The notes under the pieces are model-generated. The model saw only the letters and a list, made by a program, of their open reading frames with translations. It ran no database searches and was not told where the DNA came from. This document shows, piece after piece, positions 6,160 to 13,619 of a DNA stretch of 33,979 bases (position 1 is the stretch's first letter; every line of letters begins with the position of its first letter). Source of the stretch: Bacteroidales bacterium OttesenSCG-928-B11 (GTDB lineage Bacteria > Bacteroidota > Bacteroidia > Bacteroidales > WCHB1-69); the NCBI GenBank assembly GCA_030267125.1, contig JAJDJJ010000018.1, positions 1 through 33,979 on the forward strand, written 5' to 3'. Made by a program: the position numbers and the translations under genes.

Positions 6160-6330
6160 GATTTTCTCACCACGAGGGACACAAAGTTTTACACAAAGGC
6201 CACAATGCAAGAATGCACTCATTTTCTCGGTGGTTCTCGGTGGTTCTCGGTGTAACATGATAATCCGCTAAGGATTTTTGAGTGGATTCTTTGTTACACG
6301 GAGTATCACGGAGATGACACTGTGTAAGAA
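6160..6330. repeat. Intergenic repeat cluster (CACGGAG-type and CTCGGTGGTT tandem)
   Basis: This gene-free stretch holds a CACGAGG/ACACAAAG segment, three tandem copies of a 10-base TCTCGGTGGT unit at about 6224-6251, and a foldback in which GTGTAAC (about 6250) pairs with GTTACAC (about 6298), with AATCC/GGATT nested inside. Similar ACACGGAG/CACAGAG pieces occur at 7650-7680 and 20943-20975. They look like short intergenic repeats. No protein-coding frame is supported here. Confidence 0.5.
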
Positions 6331-6371
6331 AAAAAGAGAAAAAAGATATTTTGAGGTCAGGAAGTCTTAGA

Positions 6372-7502
6372 TTAGATATACTTCAAATAATTACTCTTAT
6401 TTACCACATCAAATGTCGCATTGGGATAGGCTTCTTTAAAAGCAGCCGGCACGTTAGGCATTTTGTTTCCCCATTTGAACTCCAAAGCGGTAAGAGAATC
6501 CGAACTCTCTTCAATGAGGTCTATTTCTTGATAGTCGTAAGTTCTCCAAAAATAGAACTCCTTACCTAAGCCTTCATTGTAATTTGCTTTGATCCGTTCC
6601 CCTATGATATAGTTTTCCCACAATGAACCAACATCTTGACGAATGGAAAGAGGGTTGAAGTTTCCAATGATGGCATTTCGTATCCCATTGTCATAAAAGT
6701 ACCATTTGCCGGCTTTTGTTACCTCTTTTCGCAGGTTGCGAGCATAAGCGCCAAGGCGATACACGACAAACACTTTTGATAACAAATCAAGATATTTTTC
6801 AACCGTATTTTTGCTCATGCCCAGCTGTCTGCCCAATTCATCATACGACACCTCATTGCCGAGTTGGAGAGCAATTAACCGGAGTAATTCTCTCATCTTG
6901 CCGGAATTCTTTAATCCGTCAATAGCCAATATGTCTTTTAGCAGGTAAGCGTTTACAATATCTCTCAGGTAGTCGGTTTTGCGCTCAAAACTCTCCATGA
7001 TAACGACTTCCGGATAAGAGCCGTAGATAAGGCGTGATTCAAGATTTTGCTTCGTCTCCAACGCTGTCTCCCTCTGAGAAATCTCCCTTTGAGAAAAAGG
7101 AGTAAGATGAAACTGCGTACTTCGTCCAACCAACGGTTCACCTGCTTTATTCAAGAGATCAAAAGAGGATGATCCGCTTGCAATTATCCGAATACCCTCG
7201 ATCTCATCCACAATCAATTTTAATTTGGAACCGATTTCCGGAATATTTTGCGCCTCATCGATGGCCAACAAATCCACTCCATCCAACAGATGCCGATAAT
7301 TTGCAATTGACCGCTCTTCTAAAAGAGACAAAGTGTCATAATCTTCCCCGTTCAACAACAGGGTTTTCCCATCGAAATCGTTTATTAGCTGGCGCATCAA
7401 TATTGTTTTTCCCACTCTTCGAGCGCCAAAAATCAGAACAGCTTTATTGGGTGCTATCCGATCTGTTATCCTATTTTGCAATACTCGTTTTACAGGTTCC
7501 AT
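6372..7502 (-). CDS. AAA-family ATPase with DUF4143 domain
   Basis: This 376-residue protein has a Walker A motif at 26-33 (GARRVGKT) and a Walker B-like LLAIDEAQ at 78-85, then a sensor-like IRIIASGSSS. This is the AAA_14 domain of the large bacterial family with a C-terminal DUF4143 region. The C-terminal part contains a wHTH-like NEVSYDELGRQLGMSKNTVEKYLDLL and ends with a nuclease-like ALEFKWG strand. The biochemical role is not established; a second, diverged member lies at 22914-24248. Its start is supported by a -7 box at 7522-7529. No partner gene is adjacent. Confidence 0.85.
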   Translation of the reverse strand: MEPVKRVLQNRITDRIAPNKAVLIFGARRVGKTILMRQLINDFDGKTLLLNGEDYDTLSLLEERSIANYRHLLDGVDLLAIDEAQNIPEIGSKLKLIVDEIEGIRIIASGSSSFDLLNKAGEPLVGRSTQFHLTPFSQREISQRETALETKQNLESRLIYGSYPEVVIMESFERKTDYLRDIVNAYLLKDILAIDGLKNSGKMRELLRLIALQLGNEVSYDELGRQLGMSKNTVEKYLDLLSKVFVVYRLGAYARNLRKEVTKAGKWYFYDNGIRNAIIGNFNPLSIRQDVGSLWENYIIGERIKANYNEGLGKEFYFWRTYDYQEIDLIEESSDSLTALEFKWGNKMPNVPAAFKEAYPNATFDVVNKSNYLKYI

Positions 7503-7521
7503 ACCTATTATATCTTTCGTG

Positions 7522-7529
7522 CAAAGATA
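7522..7529 (-). promoter_or_regulatory. Putative -7 box of first DUF4143 ATPase (TATCTTTG)
   Basis: The minus strand reads TATCTTTGCAC, an excellent Bacteroidota -7 match, about 20 bases before the start codon. An inverted repeat (TGACGA 7546-7551 / TCGTCA 7566-7571) lies just upstream, where a regulator could bind. Confidence 0.6.
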
Positions 7530-7545
7530 GTGTTTTTATTTCTAT

Positions 7546-7571
7546 TGACGAATTTAATGTAAAAATCGTCA
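7546..7571. promoter_or_regulatory. Inverted repeat upstream of ATPase promoter
   Basis: TGACGA and TCGTCA form a 6-bp inverted repeat separated by 14 bases, 17 bases upstream of the -7 box. A related ATTGAC half repeats about 30 bases further on. It could be an operator; the evidence is only position and symmetry. Confidence 0.3.
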
Positions 7572-7761
7572 GTGCATTGACAATTTTTACAAATCAATTG
7601 AACGAAAAGAAAGAAATGGATCAATTTGAATGTAAATATTTTATTCTCTGTGCTCTCCGAGGCTCCGTGGTAATAATTAGCTGAATAATTCGAATTGAAA
7701 TCTAATAAAATGAATTTTGCAACCTCCTGCAAAATCGCGTCATTGGGATTCTGTCGCTAAT

Positions 7762-8004
7762 TTACAACCTATTATCGAAGAAACAGAATATTCGAAAAGC
7801 ATTATTCCCGACTTGAACTCTTATTCCATATAAACCATCTGTACTTTCAATATGTTTCAGATACGTTTCGGGGATTTGTTCTATTTCCCGAATCAATTTC
7901 AATGTCCAAGCAATTTTATTTTTTGCTTGCATAGACTGCTTCTCAAAGAAAATCCGAAAATATTCTTTATAGAAGACGATTTGCCTATATTATGTGTTAT
8001 TCAT
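7762..8004 (-). pseudogene. HigB/RelE-like (phage Gp49-like, DUF891) toxin, broken
   Basis: Translating the minus strand from the ATG at 8004 gives M-N-N-T, then a TAA stop, then an in-frame continuation that clearly matches HigB-type toxins: QIVFYKEYFRIFFEKQS, KIAWTLKLIREIEQIPETYL, KHIESTDGLYGIRVQ, NNAFRIFCFFD. The frame then stops (NRL, TAA at 7762-7764), where the family normally continues for some 25-30 residues (LVVL.NGFQKK-type tail). Two lesions, a nonsense codon at position 5 and a missing tail, make this a decayed toxin. No HigA-like antitoxin frame is visible downstream. The next ATG in frame is too far inside to restore a working protein. Confidence 0.75.
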
Positions 8005-8457
8005 TTTGTAAAGATATAAAAGTTTACCGAAAGGACAACTTATTTTTTCTTCTTTTAGATGGATGTGTGAGCGAAGCGAACTCTTCCTGATAACTTCACA
8101 GTAGCTTTTAAGTTTCTCAATTCTTGCTTAATAGAGCCACTTTGTGGCAATATTTAATAGAGAAAAGGGAGTGAAGTCAAATCTAAATTGCTCAAAATCA
8201 ATCGCAATATCCAAATGACCAAAAAAGTCAGATTTTCCTAAGTGTATAAAACAGGAACGGTGTTTGCTTTGCTGATTTTGTCTTTCCTGATGACAGGTTT
8301 AATCATGATTTTCATTGATTTTGCGTATTGTGCAAACAATCAATATATTACCACTGAAATTTGGGTAAACATTTGGGTAAACATTTGCCAGTAAATAGCC
8401 CAAAATCGTCCCATTCCCACCGCATCCCCTCGCCCGTCTTCGATTTTCTTCCAAAAC
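8005..8457. other. Gene-free stretch, accessory debris
   Basis: No supported gene. It holds a small hairpin GCCAC-TTT-GTGGC near 8142 flanked by two TTAATAGAG copies, and a tandem GAAATTTGGGTAAACATTTGG-type duplication (ATTTGGGTAAAC twice) near 8360-8385. A short minus-strand frame ending near 8058 (ELRNLKATVKLSGRVRF) is too short to assign. The content is consistent with remains of past insertions. Confidence 0.35.
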
Positions 8458-8494
8458 AAAAGAGCCAGCAATCAAATTGATTACCAGCTCTTTT
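8458..8494 (-). terminator. Hairpin terminator after tRNA-Lys
   Basis: AAAAGAGC (8458-8465) pairs with GCTCTTTT (8487-8494), with a second AATCA/TGATT pairing inside. Read on the minus strand it is followed by GTTTT. It lies 8 bases downstream of the tRNA-Lys 3' end. Confidence 0.65.
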
Positions 8495-8501
8495 AACCCC
8501 G

Positions 8502-8574
8502 TGTTCCAGCTGGGATTCGAACCCAGGACCCCATCCTTAAAAGGGATGTGCTCTACCTGCTGAGCTACTGAAAC
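8502..8574 (-). tRNA. tRNA-Lys (anticodon TTT)
   Basis: A full cloverleaf reads on the minus strand. The acceptor GTTTCAG pairs with CTGGAAC, the D-arm is GCTCAGCAGGTAGAGC, and the anticodon stem CATCC/GGATG encloses the loop CTTTTAA, whose anticodon is TTT (Lys). The variable loop and the T-arm (CTGGGTTCGAATCCCAG) are normal. The discriminator is A and CCA is not encoded, as is common in Bacteroidota. A TATTTTTG box lies at 8594-8601 and a terminator at 8458-8494. It stands at the right-hand edge of the toxin-antitoxin-rich island, a typical position for integration. Confidence 0.95.
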
Positions 8575-8593
8575 AGCCTTCGTTTGAGGTGCG

Positions 8594-8601
8594 CAAAAAT
8601 A
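8594..8601 (-). promoter_or_regulatory. Putative -7 box of tRNA-Lys (TATTTTTG)
   Basis: The minus strand reads TATTTTTG 20 bases upstream of the mature tRNA 5' end, a good position for its promoter. Confidence 0.5.
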
Positions 8602-8829
8602 GTATTTTTTTTATTCGATTTGAAAATTAGACCGAATATTTTTTGTTTTATCATTTAAGATGTTGAAAATCAAATTGAAAAAAACAATTAGATGACCTGT
8701 GAAAATGGTGCGGAGGAGAATTGTCTGATCGTTTTCATCACTAAAAAATCAAATTTTTCTCACTATTCCATCTATTATCTCGCATTATTGACACCGTTTT
8801 CCCATGCATTTACGCATTGCCTTTTTTCT

Positions 8830-8837
8830 TATTTTTG
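8830..8837 (+). promoter_or_regulatory. Putative -7 box of smpB (TATTTTTG)
   Basis: TATTTTTGCCC matches the -7 consensus, with a TTG-containing -33-like element about 8813-8818. It is about 19 bases before the smpB ATG at 8856 and would drive smpB, the MerR-type gene and the aminotransferase. Confidence 0.45.
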
Positions 8838-8855
8838 CCCACTCAAAAATGGACA

Positions 8856-9320
8856 ATGGCAAAGAGAGTTAATAGAGGAAATATAGAGATTAGGAATCGG
8901 AAAGCGGAGTTTGAGTATTTCTTGCTCAACGAGTTTTCCGCCGGTATCGTGCTCTCCGGCACCGAGATTAAATCTATCCGGGCAGGAAAAGCGAACTTGG
9001 CGGATTCATATTGTTCATTTATAGAAAATGAGTTATGGGTGCATAATCTCCATATCAGTGAGTATAAAGATGGGAGTTATAACAACCACGATCCCAAGCA
9101 AGACCGGAAGCTGCTGCTCAACCGTAAGGAGTTGAAGAAAATGCAAAGCAAACTGAACGATCGAGGGATGACAATTATCCCCACAAAACTGTGGATCAAT
9201 GAGAACGGTTATGCCAAACTGAATATCGCATTGGCACGCGGAAAGAAAATGTATGACAAGCGCGAGAGTATCAAAGAGAAGGATAATCGCCGCGAAGATG
9301 CCAGAAATCAAGATTATTAA
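8856..9320 (+). CDS. smpB: SsrA-binding protein SmpB
   Basis: SmpB binds tmRNA and brings it to stalled ribosomes for trans-translation. The 154-residue protein has the family core: [42 protein letters not shown], then [11 protein letters not shown], a [19 protein letters not shown] segment, and the basic C-terminal tail [15 protein letters not shown] that enters the ribosome. The start at 8856 (MAKRVN) is chosen over 8817, because the extra 13 residues would be read from promoter sequence (-7 box at 8830-8837). It is the first gene of a plus-strand unit. Confidence 0.95.
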   Translation: MAKRVNRGNIEIRNRKAEFEYFLLNEFSAGIVLSGTEIKSIRAGKANLADSYCSFIENELWVHNLHISEYKDGSYNNHDPKQDRKLLLNRKELKKMQSKLNDRGMTIIPTKLWINENGYAKLNIALARGKKMYDKRESIKEKDNRREDARNQDY

Positions 9321-9332
9321 CAAATTGCCGCC

Positions 9333-9656
9333 ATGGAAGAGATTGAAAAAGTGTATTTCTCGATAGGAGAAACCGCCAAGATGTTTGATGTGAACGCATC
9401 ACTACTCCGCTACTGGGAAAAAGAGTTCGATGTGATCAAACCTTTCAAAAATAAAAAAGGAGATCGCTATTATACCAAAAATGATCTCGAAACGATTCGT
9501 ACAATCCACTATTTAACAAAAATTAAGGGGTATACGCTGCAAGGTGCGAAAGAGGCGATGAAGCGTAATCCAGTCCAAGAAAAAGACAATGCTTATATCA
9601 CAGATACGTTATTGAAAATGAAGAATTTGTTATTAGAAATAAAAGAAGATTTATAG
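9333..9656 (+). CDS. MerR-family transcriptional regulator
   Basis: This 107-residue protein begins with a MerR winged-helix domain: YFSIGETAKMFDVNASLLRYWEKEFDVIKPFKN contains the helix-turn-helix and the LRYWE signature, followed by the wing (GDRYYTKNDLETI) and the GYTLQGAKEAM helix. The C-terminal region is a short coiled-coil-like helix (LLKMKNLLLEIKEDL) with no effector domain or metal-binding cysteines. The gene lies 12 bases after smpB and 21 bases before the aminotransferase, so all three are likely one transcript. Small MerR proteins of this type are conserved in Bacteroidota; the target is unknown. Confidence 0.88.
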   Translation: MEEIEKVYFSIGETAKMFDVNASLLRYWEKEFDVIKPFKNKKGDRYYTKNDLETIRTIHYLTKIKGYTLQGAKEAMKRNPVQEKDNAYITDTLLKMKNLLLEIKEDL

Positions 9657-9677
9657 ATTTAACCAATTAAAATTATT

Positions 9678-10874
9678 ATGCCAAAGATTTCAAAAAAAGG
9701 GGAAATGATGCCCGCTTCTCCTATCAGGAAGTTAGTTCCTTTTGCGGATGCTGCTGTTAGCAGAGGAGTTAAGGTTTTTTACTTGAATATCGGTCAACCG
9801 GACATTGAGACGCCAAAGGGTGCCCGCGATGCCGTTAAAAATGCCGATATCAAAGTGATCGCTTATTCACACTCGGCCGGCAACCTTAGTTACCGTAAAA
9901 AATTGGTGGAATATTATCACAAAGTGGGTATTGAGCTGACCACCGATGAAATTATTGTGACCACCGGCGGCTCCGAAGGGATTCAATTTGCATTCAACTC
10001 CTGCTTAGATGCAGGCGACGAGGTGATCATTCCCGAGCCCTTTTATGCAAACTACAATGGCTTTGCTGTCACCTCCGGTGTGGTAGTGAAACCTATTGTC
10101 TCTAAGATCGAGAACGGGTTTGCATTGCCTCCCATCGAGGAGTTTGAAAAGGTGATCACTCCTAAAACCAAGGCGATCATGATCTGTAACCCCAGTAATC
10201 CTACGGGTTATCTTTATTCCAAAGAAGAATTGATTACGCTGAGTAAAATTGTTGAGAAATATGATCTTTTCTTGTTCGCCGATGAGGTGTACAGGGAATT
10301 TACTTACGACGGAGAGGAACATTTCTCCGTGATGGAAATGAAGAATATTGAGCAAAATACAATTTTATTAGACTCTGTTTCAAAAAGATACAGTGCATGC
10401 GGCGTTCGCATTGGCGCATTCATCTCAAAGAACAAAGAGGTGATGGCAACGGCAATGAAGTTTGCACAGGCCCGCCTTAGCCCTCCGACCTATGGTCAGA
10501 TTTTGGGCGAAGCGGCTGTGGATACTCCGCAAGAATATTTCGATGAAGTGATTGCCGAATATGTGGAAAGAAGAGACGCTATTGTGAATGCAATCAACGA
10601 TATGCCAGGATGTTATTGCCCCAATCCAAAGGGGGCGTTCTATTGTGTGGCTCGCCTGCCTATCGACAACTCCGACAGATTCTGCCAGTGGCTGTTGGAA
10701 GAGTTTAACCACAACGGCAAAACCGTGATGATGGCACCCGCAACCGGCTTCTATTCCCATCCCACCCAAGGCACCGACGAGGTTCGTATTAGCTACTGCC
10801 TCAAAGTGGATGACCTGAAAGAGGCGATGGTGTGCTTGGCGGAAGCATTGAAGGTATACCCGGGGCGAAAATAA
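9678..10874 (+). CDS. Class I/II pyridoxal-phosphate aminotransferase
   Basis: This 398-residue fold-type I aminotransferase resembles aspartate aminotransferases. It has YLNIGQPDIETP near the N-terminus, TTGGSEGIQFAF (cofactor phosphate side), NPSNPTG at 171-177, ADEVYREF (the Asp that binds the PLP ring nitrogen, about 202) and DSVSKRYSACGVRIG with the PLP lysine at 236. The conserved substrate-carboxylate Arg lies in DEVRISYCL near the C-terminus. The exact substrate (Asp, aromatic or other) cannot be read from the sequence. It is the last gene of the smpB unit; the terminator at 10894-10944 follows 20 bases after the stop. Confidence 0.9.
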   Translation: MPKISKKGEMMPASPIRKLVPFADAAVSRGVKVFYLNIGQPDIETPKGARDAVKNADIKVIAYSHSAGNLSYRKKLVEYYHKVGIELTTDEIIVTTGGSEGIQFAFNSCLDAGDEVIIPEPFYANYNGFAVTSGVVVKPIVSKIENGFALPPIEEFEKVITPKTKAIMICNPSNPTGYLYSKEELITLSKIVEKYDLFLFADEVYREFTYDGEEHFSVMEMKNIEQNTILLDSVSKRYSACGVRIGAFISKNKEVMATAMKFAQARLSPPTYGQILGEAAVDTPQEYFDEVIAEYVERRDAIVNAINDMPGCYCPNPKGAFYCVARLPIDNSDRFCQWLLEEFNHNGKTVMMAPATGFYSHPTQGTDEVRISYCLKVDDLKEAMVCLAEALKVYPGRK

Positions 10875-10893
10875 AGTAGAAAGCGAAAGAGGG

Positions 10894-10944
10894 AAAGGGC
10901 GAAGGGACGAAGGAGAAAATCTTTCGAACTTTCGCCCTTTTGAG
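10894..10944 (+). terminator. Hairpin terminator after aminotransferase
   Basis: AAAGGGCGAA (10894-10903) pairs perfectly with TTCGCCCTTT (10931-10940), a 10-bp stem followed by a short T-run. It ends the smpB-merR-aminotransferase unit. Confidence 0.7.
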
Positions 10945-11044
10945 TTTGCTTTATTTTCTTATTTTTACGCAGTAATTTTCAAAGAACGTTCTCTTGGTAA
11001 ACATAAGTGTGTGGAAGGAACATTAACTTAAAAATCAATATATT

Positions 11045-12028
11045 ATGAAAACAAAAAGCTATATTACATTTATTTGTCTTATCGCTGTTCTTTTTACAAG
11101 TTGCGGGAAAAGTAAAATCGGAAGCATTAAGGTTGAAAATTTCAGTAACGGCAAAGCGGCGGAAGTCCTCGTGATTTTGGATGATAAATATTGGACTGAG
11201 GCACAGAAAAATAGCATTGACAGTGCATTGACCCAGCCCCAGTTGGGACTGAATCAGGTAGAGCCGCTTTTCGACCCGCTTTACCTTAAAAATAGCGACT
11301 TCACCGCGCATTTCCAACGGCATCGCAATATTGTCCGCTTCGACGTTGATCCCGATTATTCATCCAATACGGTGAGTGTTGAGCAGAACACCTTTGCTTC
11401 CTCGCAGGTGTATGCCCATTTTAAAGGAAATAACATCGACACGTTATTGGCGTTATTTGACAAAAATGAACAAGAAATCCTTAGAAAATTGTACGAGAAT
11501 GACTTGAAAAGGGTGCAGCTTTCCGCGTCCAAACAAGGCAACGCGAATTTGGAGAAGCTTGTCAGGGATAAATTCGGTGTGACACTTTCCATTCCAGATC
11601 ATTACGGCATAGCCCGGCAAGAGGATGATTTTTTGTGGTTATCTTACAGAACTGCGAGGAATGACCGTTTTATCGTCATATATAAAACACCTGCCTATAC
11701 GCTTAACGAGGAAAATTTAATCAAGGTTCGGGATATGATGACCGAGAAATACATCCCGGGAGCTATCACCGGTGCCTATCCGATTATTGCACAAAAAGCG
11801 GGATTCCCTATAGTGGGAAATTTCACTGTCGGTTCTCGAAAAGGCATGGAAATGAGAGGATTATGGGAATCTGTAAACGACAATATGGGAGGCCCTTTCT
11901 ATAACTTCACATTCACAGATTCCGGCACGGGTAATGCCATTTCCATCGATGGATTTGTGTATGCGCCGGAAGAGTCGAAGAGAGAGTATCTTCGTGAGGT
12001 TGAGGCTATTGTGAAGTCAGTAAGATAA
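11045..12028 (+). CDS. DUF4837 family lipoprotein
   Basis: The 327-residue protein has a lipoprotein signal peptide with lipobox LFTSC, the acylated Cys at 20. After a short linker comes GKAAEVLVILDDKYWTEAQKNSID, the characteristic start of DUF4837 proteins, a Bacteroidota family of unknown function. The C-terminal half contains FTVGSRKGMEMRGLWESVNDNMGGPF, also typical, and YAPEESKREYLREVEAIVKS at the end. The mature protein should be anchored in the outer or inner membrane, facing the periplasm. A weak -7-like box (TATTTTTA) lies at 10960-10967. A strong terminator follows at 12053-12073. Confidence 0.88.
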   Translation: MKTKSYITFICLIAVLFTSCGKSKIGSIKVENFSNGKAAEVLVILDDKYWTEAQKNSIDSALTQPQLGLNQVEPLFDPLYLKNSDFTAHFQRHRNIVRFDVDPDYSSNTVSVEQNTFASSQVYAHFKGNNIDTLLALFDKNEQEILRKLYENDLKRVQLSASKQGNANLEKLVRDKFGVTLSIPDHYGIARQEDDFLWLSYRTARNDRFIVIYKTPAYTLNEENLIKVRDMMTEKYIPGAITGAYPIIAQKAGFPIVGNFTVGSRKGMEMRGLWESVNDNMGGPFYNFTFTDSGTGNAISIDGFVYAPEESKREYLREVEAIVKSVR

Positions 12029-12052
12029 ATAACAACTATTTTTTTCATTTTT

Positions 12053-12073
12053 CGGGAACAATTCCCGTTTTTT
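12053..12073 (+). terminator. Intrinsic terminator after DUF4837 gene
   Basis: CGGGAA (12053-12058), loop CAA, TTCCCG (12062-12067), then six T: a textbook intrinsic terminator. It lies only 15 bases upstream of the sigma factor start, so the sigma gene needs its own promoter inside or just around it. Confidence 0.8.
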
Positions 12074-12088
12074 AGCGACTTATAGAGT

Positions 12089-12634
12089 GTGAATGTTCAG
12101 TACGATGACCAAACTTTGATCAAGGGCTGCCTGCAAAATGACAGAAATAGCCAAAAGTTGTTGTATGAGAAGTATTCTCCTGCTATGCTAGGGCATTGTA
12201 TGCGTTTTACAAATTCGCGGGAAATGGCGGAAGATGTTTTAATCGAGGGATTCATGCGGGTCTATAAAAATCTTGGTTCGTACCAAGGAAACAGTTCTTT
12301 GGCTTTTTGGATTAAACGGGTGATGACTAACGCTGCTATTTCGTATCTCCGAAAAAATAGCAAACACCACAATCTTGTTTCGATTGATGAAAACGAATTC
12401 TACGAACCTGAAGATAAAACAATCTATATTAACGAAAAACAATCGGAAAAAGAACTGTTAGAACTCATACAAAAGATGCCTGAAAAATATCGAACCGTAT
12501 TAAATCTTAGAGCATTCGAAGGACTTGAATATGGTGAAATCGCATCCATGCTTGATATTCCGGAAGTTACTGCCCGCACTCGTTTTTCCAAAGCCAAAAA
12601 ATGGTTGGAGGAACGAATTGATCTGAAAAGTTGA
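12089..12634 (+). CDS. ECF-type RNA polymerase sigma factor
   Basis: This 181-residue sigma factor shows region 2 at about 20-85 (LLYEKYSPAMLGHCMRF, then EMAEDVLIEGFMRVYKNL, the polymerase-binding part) and region 4 at about 125-175 (MPEKYRTVLNLRAFEGLEYGEIASMLDI then ARTRFSKAKKWL). It starts with GTG at 12089: an in-frame TAG lies just upstream and the next in-frame ATG is inside region 2. The anti-sigma-like gene follows after 10 bases, making a sigma/anti-sigma pair. It differs in sequence from the sigma factor of the caspase operon. Confidence 0.88.
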   Translation: MNVQYDDQTLIKGCLQNDRNSQKLLYEKYSPAMLGHCMRFTNSREMAEDVLIEGFMRVYKNLGSYQGNSSLAFWIKRVMTNAAISYLRKNSKHHNLVSIDENEFYEPEDKTIYINEKQSEKELLELIQKMPEKYRTVLNLRAFEGLEYGEIASMLDIPEVTARTRFSKAKKWLEERIDLKS

Positions 12635-12644
12635 AAAGAGAAAA

Positions 12645-13586
12645 ATGATGGAAAAAGAGTTAAAAGACTTTTTAAGAGATTACGAAGTGCAACCTTCGGA
12701 AAGATGTTGGGAGGCTATCGACCAGCAACTTGCCGCTATGCAACAACCTTCATCCCAATCGCAACCGGATGGATCGGCGGCGCAACAAACCGGATCAAGC
12801 ATAAAGCAAGCGATTTTACAAAAAAGTGGGGCGTTTTGGGCGAAAACCGCTGCAATTATTACCACTTCTATTGCGGTTGGCACTGTCGCAGTGGTTGCCA
12901 TCATGAATAGCAATCAGGATATTACTCCCCTTGCAAAAGAACAGGAACCGGTTATAAGTGCAAAAAGTGACACAACAGTCATTCCCATTGGCGATACTGT
13001 CATGATTGACATTCAAGATGTTAAAACGATCTCTGCCGTAATGGAAAATAGAAAATCCGTTATTGAAGAGCCTCAAATAAAAGATATAAATACAACTCAT
13101 TCAGCGGTTGTGCCGGTTGCTGCTTCTCCTGCTGTTAATCAGTCAATTGATAACCAATCAGGTATGACAACTACAACAGTAACCACAACAACTCCTCAGC
13201 AACCGGCAAAACCCCAGCCTGAAGCAGCTGTGTACCCCGCATCGCAGATTCCCGCACCATCAATCAAAGAAGATCCGGAAAACAGCGATCTGCAACCGGA
13301 AATCCAAGAGGATAATACCCCGGCCGTTATTATCGAAATCCCTAATGTGTTCACCCCCAATGGCGATGGCATCAACGACTATTTTGAAATATTAGGGTTA
13401 GAACATTGCACACGGACCGAATTAATCATTCGGGACGCCAATAGAAAAGTGGTTTATCATGCGAAACACTATGAAAATAATTGGAACGGAGAGTATTTGG
13501 AAAACGGAACCTATTATTATACGTTTTCTTACGAAATCGGTGAGGATCGGCAAATACGACAAGGTGTTGTGATGATCATAAGATAA
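12645..13586 (+). CDS. Anti-sigma-like membrane protein with gliding-motility-type C-terminal domain
   Basis: The 313-residue protein has three parts. The cytoplasmic N-terminus (about 1-60) contains DYEVQPSERCWEAIDQQL, the style of Bacteroidota anti-sigma factors encoded after ECF sigma genes. A transmembrane helix follows at about 65-88. A Pro/Thr/Gln-rich periplasmic linker (about 90-228) leads to a C-terminal domain starting IPNVFTPNGDGINDYFEI and ending in a beta strand GVVMIIR. NVFTPNGDGINDYF is the hallmark of the gliding-motility-associated (type B, CHU_C-like) C-terminal domain normally found on secreted type IX substrates. No signal peptide precedes it, so here it should be a periplasmic sensor part rather than a secretion tag; that reading is inference. 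Confidence 0.8.
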   Translation: MMEKELKDFLRDYEVQPSERCWEAIDQQLAAMQQPSSQSQPDGSAAQQTGSSIKQAILQKSGAFWAKTAAIITTSIAVGTVAVVAIMNSNQDITPLAKEQEPVISAKSDTTVIPIGDTVMIDIQDVKTISAVMENRKSVIEEPQIKDINTTHSAVVPVAASPAVNQSIDNQSGMTTTTVTTTTPQQPAKPQPEAAVYPASQIPAPSIKEDPENSDLQPEIQEDNTPAVIIEIPNVFTPNGDGINDYFEILGLEHCTRTELIIRDANRKVVYHAKHYENNWNGEYLENGTYYYTFSYEIGEDRQIRQGVVMIIR

Positions 13587-13619
13587 TACCTTTTTTCGTA
13601 CATTCGCGGCTGCAATTTT

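Noticed and set aside
7169-7684. 171-residue plus-strand frame over the first DUF4143 ATPase and its promoter
   Set aside because: It lies opposite a well-supported gene and has no family features; its composition reflects the complement of the ATPase.
7508-7732. 74-residue minus-strand frame upstream of the first DUF4143 ATPase
   Set aside because: It crosses the ATPase promoter and an intergenic repeat and has no protein-like pattern.
8142-8154. GCCAC-TTT-GTGGC hairpin as an IS200-type end
   Set aside because: It is too short and has no transposase or matching partner hairpin nearby.
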